From: Hyphomonadaceae bacterium
GTDB lineage: Bacteria > Pseudomonadota > Alphaproteobacteria > Caulobacterales > Aquidulcibacteraceae
Assembly: GCA_016791425.1 (NCBI GenBank)
Contig: JAEUMQ010000014.1
Coordinates: forward strand, 62,001 to 126,000
Reading direction: 5' to 3'
Length of the DNA: 64,000 nt
In this document: piece after piece, positions 57,830 to 64,000 of the stretch
Numbering within the stretch: position 1 is the first letter of the stretch
Layout of the letters: each line of letters begins with the position of its first letter
Translations under genes and position numbers: made by a program
The notes under the pieces: model-generated
Told to the model about the DNA's origin: nothing
Database searches by the model: none
The model's input: the letters and a program-made list of their open reading frames with translations, nothing else

Positions 57830-59581
57830 ATGAGCGGATTTCCGGCGATGTCGATCGCGCAGGCGCACGCGCTGCTCACCCGGCCGGACTCGCCGTTCGA
57901 GGTGGAGACGCGCGAGGTGCACGGCGCGACGATCAAAGTGTGGAAGAACGCGCCGGCGACGCTTAAGGACATCTTCGCGGCGAGCGCGCTCTACGCGCCG
58001 CGCGAGTTCCTGATCTACGAGGACGAGCGGATCACCTACGGGGCCATGCGGGCGGCGGTCGCGGCGCTGGCGGCGCGGCTCACCGCGGACGGCGTCGGCA
58101 AAGGCGACCGCATCGCGATCATCATGCGCAACCTCCCAGAATGGGTCGTCGCATTCTGGGCTGGCGCGCTCATCGGCGCGATCGTGACGCCGCTCAATGC
58201 CTGGTGGACCGGGCCAGAGCTCGAATACGGGCTCAAGGATTCCGGTTCGAGGATCGCGATCTGCGACGTGGAGCGCTGGGAGCGCGTGCGCGAGCATGCG
58301 GATGCGTGTGAGGACCTGCAGAAGATCTATGTCGCGCGCAGCGCCGAGGAGATCGCCGATCCGCGCGTGGCGCGGCTGGAAACCGTTATCGGCTGCCCGA
58401 GGGATTGGGCGAAGCTCGAGACGCGGCCGCCGCCGGATGTCGCGCTCGAGCCGGACGACGACGTGACGATCTTCTACACCTCAGGCACCACCGGAAAGCC
58501 GAAGGGCGCGATCGTCACGCATCGCAACATCATTTCGAACATGCTCAACGCCGCCTGCTCGGCCGCGCGCGCGTTCCTGCGGCGCGGCGAACAGCCCCCA
58601 ACGCCGGATCCCAACGGCCCGCAGATGGTGACGCTGCTTTCAGTGCCGCTCTTCCACGCGACCGGCGCGTTCGCGGCGCTGGTTCCAAGCGTGGCGCTGG
58701 GATCCAAGATCGTCTTCCAGCGACGCTGGGACGTCGATGCGGCGCTGCCGCTCATGGAGAAGGAGCGCGTGACGGGATGCGGCGGGGTGCCGACGATCGC
58801 GTGGCAGATCGTGGAGCATCCGCGGCTCAAGGAGTTCGACCTTTCGGCGCTCGACTCGATCGGGTATGGCGGCGCGCCTTCGGCGCCGGAGCTGGTGCGG
58901 CGCATCGCGGAGACGTTTCCCAAGGTCGTACCGCGCCAGGGCTGGGGCATGACTGAAACATCTGCGACGGCGGTCAGCAATCTGGCTGAGGATTATCTCG
59001 CCAAGCCGGACTCGTGCGGCCACCCGCCGCCCACGGCCGACGTGAAGATCATGAGTCCGGATGCAAGCGCGCGCGAGCTGCCGGTCGGGGAAGTGGGAGA
59101 GCTCTGGTATCGCGGACCGGTCGTGGTGCGCGGCTATTGGCGCAATGCGCAGGCGACGTCGGAAACGTTCGTGGACGGATGGGTGAAGACCGGCGACCTC
59201 GCGAAAGTCGATGCGGAAGGGTTTCTCTACATCGTCGATCGCGCGAAGGACATGCTCATCCGCGGCGGGGAAAACATCTATTGCGTGGAGGTGGAGAACG
59301 CCCTCTACGAACATCCCGAGGTGATGGACGCCGCGCTCATCGGACTGCCGCACAAGACGCTCGGGGAAGAGCCCGCGGCCGTGGTGCATCTCAAGCCCGG
59401 CGCCGATGTGAGCGAGGCCGATCTGCGGCATTGGGTGGCGCAACGGCTGGCGGCGTTCAAAGTGCCGGTGCGGGTGGCGTTCTGGCCGGAGACGCTGCCG
59501 CGCAATCCGCAAGGAAAGATCCTGAAGCGCGATCTGAAGGCGGCGTTTCCGGACGTGTTCGGAGCGTCCGCCAGCGCCTGA
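57830..59581 (+). CDS. AMP-dependent acyl-CoA synthetase/ligase
   Basis: A 583-residue adenylate-forming enzyme. The ATP motif is TIFYTSGTTGKPKGAIVTHRN, the A5-type motif is GWGMTETSATAVSN, the hinge region GFLYIVDRAKDMLIRGGENIY is standard, and the catalytic lysine is in NPQGKILKRDL near the C-terminus. It is closest to medium/long-chain acyl-CoA synthetases. The N-terminal region is longer than the minimal family by about 50 residues (MSGFPAMSIAQAHALLTRPD to APATLKDIFAASALY). GGGAG precedes ATG 57830. It is alone on this strand. Confidence 0.92.
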   Translation: MSGFPAMSIAQAHALLTRPDSPFEVETREVHGATIKVWKNAPATLKDIFAASALYAPREFLIYEDERITYGAMRAAVAALAARLTADGVGKGDRIAIIMRNLPEWVVAFWAGALIGAIVTPLNAWWTGPELEYGLKDSGSRIAICDVERWERVREHADACEDLQKIYVARSAEEIADPRVARLETVIGCPRDWAKLETRPPPDVALEPDDDVTIFYTSGTTGKPKGAIVTHRNIISNMLNAACSAARAFLRRGEQPPTPDPNGPQMVTLLSVPLFHATGAFAALVPSVALGSKIVFQRRWDVDAALPLMEKERVTGCGGVPTIAWQIVEHPRLKEFDLSALDSIGYGGAPSAPELVRRIAETFPKVVPRQGWGMTETSATAVSNLAEDYLAKPDSCGHPPPTADVKIMSPDASARELPVGEVGELWYRGPVVVRGYWRNAQATSETFVDGWVKTGDLAKVDAEGFLYIVDRAKDMLIRGGENIYCVEVENALYEHPEVMDAALIGLPHKTLGEEPAAVVHLKPGADVSEADLRHWVAQRLAAFKVPVRVAFWPETLPRNPQGKILKRDLKAAFPDVFGASASA

Positions 59582-59597
59582 GCGCACGCGGCCCCTC

Positions 59598-59616
59598 CGT
59601 CGCGAGCGTCGCGACG
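59598..59616. terminator. Palindromic hairpin between convergent ligase and dps genes
   Basis: CGTCGCGA-GCG-TCGCGACG, a perfect 8-bp stem with a 3-base loop, followed 3 bp later by a second imperfect CTCCC/GGGAG stem. It lies in the 74-bp gap between convergent stop codons. Confidence 0.45.
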
Positions 59617-59655
59617 CCTCCCCCGCAAGCGGGAGAAGCGCCCTTCCCGCCAGAC

Positions 59656-60138
59656 TCACGCCAGATGAGACTCGATGAACCAGAGGTCCTTGTCGATCGC
59701 GCGGGAGATGCCGGTGAAGAGATCGGCGGTGTCCTTGTCGCCGGCCTCGTCGGCGGATTCGATCGCTTCGCGCGCGTTCTTGCCGAAGGCGGCAAGGCGC
59801 TCGGCGAGGAGCTTCAGGTGCTCCTTCTCGGCGGTGACGTCGGTCGGGTACGGCGCGAGCGTTGAGGCGGCGGCGACGGCCTGGGTCGTTCCCTGCGCGA
59901 TGCCGCCCAGGGCGGTCGCGCGCTCGGCGATCTCATCGACCTGATCTTCCACGCGGGAGGCGATCTCATCGAAGAGAAGGTGCAGCGCGATGAAGGTCGG
60001 CCCCTTCACGTTCCAGTGCGCCTGCTTCACGAGCAGGCCAAGGTCGATGGCGTCGGCAAGGCGGGCGTTCAGGAGCGCGACCATCGCCTTCTTGGTATTG
60101 TCCGGAAGATCGATGCGGGATGTGGGGGACTTGGCCAT
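59656..60138 (-). CDS. dps: Dps ferritin-like DNA-protection protein
   Basis: A 160-residue Dps family protein that oxidises and stores iron and shields DNA. ATG 60138 is preferred with GAGGAG upstream. The ferroxidase ligand motif is KQAHWNVKGPTFIALHLLFDEIASRVEDQVDEIAERA, with the conserved H, D and E. The N-terminus is short and basic (AKSPTSRIDLPDNTKK), typical of DNA-binding Dps. It was probably induced by OxyR-type control, but I saw no obvious operator. Convergent with the ligase gene. Confidence 0.94.
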   Translation of the reverse strand: MAKSPTSRIDLPDNTKKAMVALLNARLADAIDLGLLVKQAHWNVKGPTFIALHLLFDEIASRVEDQVDEIAERATALGGIAQGTTQAVAAASTLAPYPTDVTAEKEHLKLLAERLAAFGKNAREAIESADEAGDKDTADLFTGISRAIDKDLWFIESHLA

Positions 60139-60297
60139 GGCGTGCTCCTCGCTCCAACGCGGACGCGTCAGCGCCTTATCTGGTTCGGCGCACCGCCCCG
60201 GGCAACCCACCCAAAGGTTTAGGCGCCATAGATTTGGCCTTGCGATCCATAGAACGGGGCGATTGACGGCAGGCCCTGCGCAAGATCAATCGCAGGC

Positions 60298-61677
60298 ATG
60301 AGCGAACGCGATGTTGCGCCGCGGCGGCATGTATCGACCGCCTATGTGGTGATGCTGGCCGTCGGGATGGTCGTCGGCGCGGGCATCTTCAAGGCGCCGG
60401 CGCAGGTCGCGGACGCTGCGGGCTCGGAGGCGTGGCTCTACGGCGTGTGGCTCGCCGGGGGCCTCCTCTCGCTGGCCGGCGCGCTCTGCTATTCGGAGCT
60501 GGCGGCGGCGTTCCCCAGCGCGGGAGGCGATTACCACTTCCTGCAGCTCGCCTACGGCAAGCGCGTGGCGTTCCTCTTCGCATGGGGGCGCTTCGCGATC
60601 ATCAATTCGGGCTCGATCGCGTTCCTCGGGTTCGTGATCGGCGACTATCTCAATGCGACGGCGCCGTTTCGTCTGGGAGCGGACGGTTCGGCGATCTATG
60701 CGGCGATCGCGGTCGTGACGCTGACGGCGTTCAATCTGCGCGGCGCGTACAAGGGCGCAGCGGCGGACTATTCGGTGACCGGGCTGGAGGTCGTGGGTCT
60801 GCTGATGATGAGCGCGGCGGCGATATGGCTCGCGCTCAGGGGGGTTCCGCCGCTGACCGTCGCGCCGCCGGCGGGGCCCGGCATTCCGGCGGGCCTCGGG
60901 CTCGCGATGGTGTTCGTGCTCCTGGCCTATGGCGGGTGGAGCGAGATCGCGACGCTTTCGGCCGAAGTGAAGGACGCGCGACTCGGCATGGCGCGGGCGC
61001 ACACGATCTCGATCTTCGCGATCACGGCGCTTTATCTCTTGGTGAACTGGGCCTTCCTGCGCGGGCTTGGGCTTGAAGGCCTCGCGACCAGCGAAGCGCC
61101 GGCGGCGGACCTGATGAAGCGCGCCTTCGGCGATTATGCGGCGCTGCTCCTAGTGCTGGCGGTGGCGTTCGCGGCGATTACCTCGATCAATGCGACGATC
61201 ATCGTCGGCGCGCGCACGACCTATGCGGCGGCGCAGGATTTTCCCGCGCTCGGCGCTCTCGGTCGCTGGGACGAAGGGCGCGGCATTCCGGCGGCGGCGA
61301 CGTGGGCGCAGGGCTTCGTCTCATTGGCGTTGGTGGGCCTCGGCGCCTGGACGCGGAACGGGTTCACCACGATCGTGGATTACACGTTTCCGGCGTTCTG
61401 GCTTTTCCTGTCCTTAAGCGGGATCGCGCTCATCGTGCTCAGGTTCACGAAGAAGGACGCGCCGCGGCCGTTCCGAACGCCGCTCTACCCTTTCACGCCT
61501 ATCATCTTCGTCGGTTCGTGCGCGTACATGCTGTGGTCGAGCCTGATGTATCTGGCGAGCCTGCAGAACGTGCGCATCGGCGCGTTCGTCGGGATCGGCG
61601 TGCTCGCGCTTGGGGTCGTCGTGATGCTTTGGCTTGAGATGCGTTCAGCGAAGATCGCTCGGCAAGCTGGGACTTGA
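60298..61677 (+). CDS. APC-family amino acid permease
   Basis: A 459-residue inner-membrane transporter with about twelve helices. The opening STAYVVMLAVGMVVGAGIFKAPAQVA carries the G-A-G-I-F motif of the first helix, and the helix-6-region FVLLAYGGWSEIATLSAEVKD is typical of APC permeases. Substrate unknown. ATG 60298 has weak ribosome-site support. Its last 33 bp overlap the 3' end of the convergent metallopeptidase gene. Confidence 0.92.
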   Translation: MSERDVAPRRHVSTAYVVMLAVGMVVGAGIFKAPAQVADAAGSEAWLYGVWLAGGLLSLAGALCYSELAAAFPSAGGDYHFLQLAYGKRVAFLFAWGRFAIINSGSIAFLGFVIGDYLNATAPFRLGADGSAIYAAIAVVTLTAFNLRGAYKGAAADYSVTGLEVVGLLMMSAAAIWLALRGVPPLTVAPPAGPGIPAGLGLAMVFVLLAYGGWSEIATLSAEVKDARLGMARAHTISIFAITALYLLVNWAFLRGLGLEGLATSEAPAADLMKRAFGDYAALLLVLAVAFAAITSINATIIVGARTTYAAAQDFPALGALGRWDEGRGIPAAATWAQGFVSLALVGLGAWTRNGFTTIVDYTFPAFWLFLSLSGIALIVLRFTKKDAPRPFRTPLYPFTPIIFVGSCAYMLWSSLMYLASLQNVRIGAFVGIGVLALGVVVMLWLEMRSAKIARQAGT

Positions 61678-62934
61678 AAGCAACTCATACATCGCGGCCC
61701 AGCGCGCGGCGGGATCGGCGCCGGCGCGCTCGATATGCTCGCGCACGGCGATCTCGCCGAGGCCGTAATTGATCACGTAGGAGCGGTACTTCTCCATGAA
61801 GGAAAGATCCTGCGCGGCGCGCTCGGGCGAGATGAGGCGGTAGCGCTGCGAAAGCTCGAGCGCGCGGGGCCGGTCGATCTCTCCGTCCAGATACATCTGG
61901 GCGATCTTGATGCGCGCGAGCGTCAGATCCTTCAGCGCTCTGCGCAACGCCGCGTACGCCGGAGCGGCCGCGGGATCGAGACCGGCGAGCGGGAAGAGCA
62001 CTTCGGCCTCGAAGCGCGTGCGCTCCTCGCCGGGGAACGCCAGATCGACGCCGTAATTGCCTTCGCCTTCGGCGATGAAGGAGCTCGGGGAGAAGAGCGG
62101 ATAAACCGAAACCTCGATCCAGCCGCGCCCCCGATAGAGCCTTTGCTCCATCAGCGCATGGTGGGTGTGATGACCGGGATAGCCTTCGTGGCAGCCGAGA
62201 TCGACCGCGCGGTCGATGAAGATCGGCAGGTCGGTGTTGATCTGGATGAGGCTCTTGGCGCCGCCTTGGAACCAATTGTAGCCGCTCCAAGGCTGGTTCG
62301 TCACGAATTCGAGCGTGAAGGCTTCACCCTCCGGCAGCGCGATGTGCGCGGCGGTGCGCGCGCGGCATTCGGCGATCGCGGCGCGCATAACGGCGTCGAG
62401 CCTGTCGCGCGGAATGATGTAGCGGCGGCGGAAGGCCTCGACGCGCTCGGCGAGCGGTCCGCGGCCGGGAACCAAAGTCTCGATGCGCGCGAGAACCGGA
62501 TCATAGCTCGACAGCGGCTCGATGCGTGCGGCGACGCCGAGCATGCGGTTGGCTTCCTGCGCGAAGGGGACCCGCTCGCCCTCGATCATCCGGGTGCGGA
62601 ACTCCGCCGAGGCGATGTGGGACATAAGGAAGAAGCGGCGCTTCTTCTCCAGAGGCTGCAGGGCAGCGTAATCCATGTCTTCCAGCGCCACGAGGAGGCG
62701 ATCGGCCGCCTCCCGTAAATCCGCCAGCGAGCGCGGATGGGCCTCCGCCGCCGTCTTGAGCTCGGGCGGCCCGTAATAGGCGTCGATGTAACCCTCTTCA
62801 TGGGCGCCGATCTCGAGCACCAGACGGACATAGTCGTGGGCGATGGAATCGAGCTTGGCTGCCGGCGGCGCAGGCCGCGTGGAGGCGCAGGCCGCCAGGA
62901 GCGTCAGCACGAGACCGAAGACGAAAGCCCGCAT
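61645..62934 (-). CDS. DUF885-like metallopeptidase lipoprotein
   Basis: A 429-residue predicted lipoprotein. ATG 62934 is preferred with GAGG upstream; the signal ends LLAACAST, giving lipobox Cys16. The longer frame to 63183 lacks protein character. The core has the metal-binding motif H249-E250-G-Y-P-G-H255-H256 (DLGCHEGYPGHHTHH), the spacing found in DUF885 proteins, which are zinc-peptidase-like. LAFPGEERTRFEAEVLFPLAG and a helical C-terminus follow. Substrate unknown. Confidence 0.82.
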   Translation of the reverse strand: MRAFVFGLVLTLLAACASTRPAPPAAKLDSIAHDYVRLVLEIGAHEEGYIDAYYGPPELKTAAEAHPRSLADLREAADRLLVALEDMDYAALQPLEKKRRFFLMSHIASAEFRTRMIEGERVPFAQEANRMLGVAARIEPLSSYDPVLARIETLVPGRGPLAERVEAFRRRYIIPRDRLDAVMRAAIAECRARTAAHIALPEGEAFTLEFVTNQPWSGYNWFQGGAKSLIQINTDLPIFIDRAVDLGCHEGYPGHHTHHALMEQRLYRGRGWIEVSVYPLFSPSSFIAEGEGNYGVDLAFPGEERTRFEAEVLFPLAGLDPAAAPAYAALRRALKDLTLARIKIAQMYLDGEIDRPRALELSQRYRLISPERAAQDLSFMEKYRSYVINYGLGEIAVREHIERAGADPAARWAAMYELLSSPSLPSDLR

Positions 62935-63021
62935 GATCCACCTCAGGGCGTCTCTTGGCCCGGGAGGGTCTCGGGGGGCAAGATGCGGCGGCGCCGCCGG
63001 TTCGGCGATAGGGGTTTGGCC

Positions 63022-63201
63022 ATGGCCGAGATCATCAATCTGAGGCAGGCGCGGAAGCAGCGGGCGCGCGCCGAGGCGCAGAAGGATGCGGCCAGCAATC
63101 GCGCCGCACATGGACGCTCGAAAGCCGAACGGAATCTCACCGACGCGCAGGCGGACAAGGCCGCGAAGGACTTGGATGGGCACAAGCGCGACGAGGATTG
63201 A
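63022..63201 (+). CDS. DUF4169 family small protein
   Basis: A 59-residue basic protein with the DUF4169 pattern: MAEIINLRQARKQRARAEAQ, then KAERNLTDAQADKAAKDLDGHK. Coiled-coil-like and cytoplasmic. Function unknown. ATG 63022 is the family's usual start. It is common in alphaproteobacteria and often lies beside a ribbon-helix-helix gene, as here at 63661. Confidence 0.85.
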   Translation: MAEIINLRQARKQRARAEAQKDAASNRAAHGRSKAERNLTDAQADKAAKDLDGHKRDED

Positions 63202-63218
63202 ACCAGCTCGGATGAGGA

Positions 63219-63662
63219 TCAGCGGTTAGAGGCGCATTGCGGCTCGGAGGCGATCGGCGGCGCAGGCTGCGCACCGGTTCCGGCGCTGAAATACATCGGC
63301 AGGCGCAGGATGGGAGCGCCCCCCGCGCGCCAGCGCAGCGCGGCTTCCGGCGTCAGGCGGTAGCGCGCCGAGAGCAGACGCGCGGCTTCGCCGAAGCCCT
63401 GGCCGGCGGGCGATTCGGCGACGACCGCGCAGGCGAGGCGACGGTTCTCCTGGACAAGGCAGCAGAGCACGACGCGGCCTTCCCGCCGCGAGCGCCACGC
63501 TTCGGGCGGATAGCGGTTGGCCATGTCGGAGGGCGCCGGGCGGGACTGGAACGCGCTCTCAGGCGGCGGGGCCGCCACGCGGGCTTGCGGCGGCGCTTGC
63601 GCGGCGGCCGCTCCAGCGCCGACACATGCGAGCAACGCAACCAGCCACGTCAGGCGGCGCAT
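63219..63662 (-). CDS. Secreted TonB C-terminal-like protein
   Basis: A 147-residue exported protein. ATG 63662 gives the signal peptide MRRLTWLVALLACVGAGAAAA, with AGAGG upstream. A proline-rich segment leads to a TonB-C-like domain (PPEAWRSRREGRVVLCCLVQENRRLACAV, GQGFGEAARLLSARYRLTPE). This region resembles the C-terminal domain of the TIR/TonB protein at 12019-13986 ([19 protein letters not shown]). It lacks a transmembrane anchor beyond the signal, so it cannot act as a classical TonB. The start codon overlaps that of the divergent RHH gene. Confidence 0.75.
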   Translation of the reverse strand: MRRLTWLVALLACVGAGAAAAQAPPQARVAAPPPESAFQSRPAPSDMANRYPPEAWRSRREGRVVLCCLVQENRRLACAVVAESPAGQGFGEAARLLSARYRLTPEAALRWRAGGAPILRLPMYFSAGTGAQPAPPIASEPQCASNR

Positions 63663-63912
63663 GACAGGCCTCTTCAAACGTTCCTTCACCATCGCCGGCC
63701 ACCGCACCTCGATCGCGCTGGAGGCGCCGTTCTGGCGCGCGCTGGAGGAGATCGCGGCCCGCGACGGGGTTTCTTTGGCGGGACTCGTGGCGGCGGTCGA
63801 CCAGGAACGCGCTCAGACCGGCGCCCAGGGCGGGCTTGCCTCGGCGCTGCGCGTCCATGCGCTCGAGCACGTCTGCCGCAAGCGGGAGCAAACGCCCCCA
63901 GCGCCGCCCTGA
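63661..63912 (+). CDS. Ribbon-helix-helix domain protein
   Basis: An 83-residue protein with an RHH_4-type domain: KRSFTIAGHRTSIALEAPFWRALEEIAARDGVSLAGLVAAVDQE. It is common in alphaproteobacteria and often adjacent to DUF4169 genes. Probably a DNA-binding regulator. ATG 63661 and the divergent ATG 63662 overlap, so each gene's promoter must lie inside the other's coding sequence. A longer frame from 63517 is antisense shadow and not preferred. Confidence 0.82.
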   Translation: MTGLFKRSFTIAGHRTSIALEAPFWRALEEIAARDGVSLAGLVAAVDQERAQTGAQGGLASALRVHALEHVCRKREQTPPAPP

Positions 63913-63927
63913 CTTATCGCGTCGCGC

Positions 63928-64000
63928 TCAGCCGTTCGGGCGGCCGTACACCACCACCGAGAAGAAGCACGGCGCGCGCGTGCACTGGAACATCGTCGCG
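63928..64000 (-). CDS. Possible 3' end of a minus-strand gene (partial)
   Basis: An open frame runs in from the right edge on the minus strand and ends at a stop at 63928-63930. The visible 23 residues read TMFQCTRAPCFFSVVVYGRP then NG. Composition is protein-like and two cysteines are present, but only this fragment is visible. Family cannot be told. Confidence 0.35.
   Translation of the reverse strand, partial: ATMFQCTRAPCFFSVVVYGRPNG

Overview
This is a 64 kb stretch of a high-GC bacterial chromosome. The gene content points to an alphaproteobacterium, probably in or near the Caulobacterales/Hyphomonadaceae. Supporting signs are dnaG-rpoD adjacency, two UrcA-family secreted proteins, a DUF6491 protein, a TorF-type outer-membrane protein, DUF4169, many TonB-related and lipobox proteins, and the general codon bias. 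The genus is inference only. I saw no rRNA, tRNA, CRISPR array, insertion sequence or prophage. Apart from one small foreign-looking patch it reads as ordinary chromosome.

Layout. 1-3.8 kb: 3' part of dnaG and all of rpoD. 3.8-5.2 kb: a lower-GC Mrr-type restriction endonuclease followed by a ParD/ParE-like toxin-antitoxin pair, a small defence island directly behind rpoD. 5.2-11.6 kb: 2OG-Fe(II) oxygenase, DUF72, DUF2905, a TetR/LmrA-type repressor divergent from a secreted protein with recognisable operator-like DNA, an OB-like membrane protein, tandem paralogous multi-pass membrane proteins and a lipoprotein. 12-16.5 kb: a TIR-like/TonB fusion, panD and a TadG-like vWA protein. 16.8-22.9 kb: carB, greA, an ELM1-like protein and trxB. 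23-31.3 kb: two UrcA genes, an S41 protease lipoprotein, a TPR protein, a KdpDE-like two-component pair without a kdp transporter, and a sorbosone-dehydrogenase-like lipoprotein. 31.4-41.3 kb: LysR, EamA transporter, aspartate aminotransferase, several secreted unknowns, Fe-alcohol dehydrogenase and a PNPOx-like protein. 41.3-47.1 kb (minus strand): an AidB-like dehydrogenase with an immunity-protein-like partner, and a three-gene operon of subtilase lipoprotein, propeptide-like partner and alpha/beta hydrolase. 48.0-48.6 kb: an operon of three 30-codon paralogous microproteins, with a Crp-like site in front and a strong intrinsic terminator behind. 48.7-64 kb: methyltransferase, GFA protein, PBP1C and alpha-2-macroglobulin, DUF29, acyl-CoA synthetase, Dps, APC permease, DUF885-like metallopeptidase lipoprotein, DUF4169, a TonB-C-like secreted protein and an RHH protein.

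The observations most worth following up are the 30-residue microprotein triplet (48.1-48.5 kb), the TIR-like/TonB envelope-spanning protein (12.0-14.0 kb), the subtilase with a separate propeptide-like partner (44.4-47.1 kb), the Mrr plus ParDE patch, and a family of GC-rich hairpins, one of which is translated inside pbpC. Start codons were moved from the longest ORF wherever a Shine-Dalgarno sequence, a signal peptide or family length argued for it. These choices are stated per gene.
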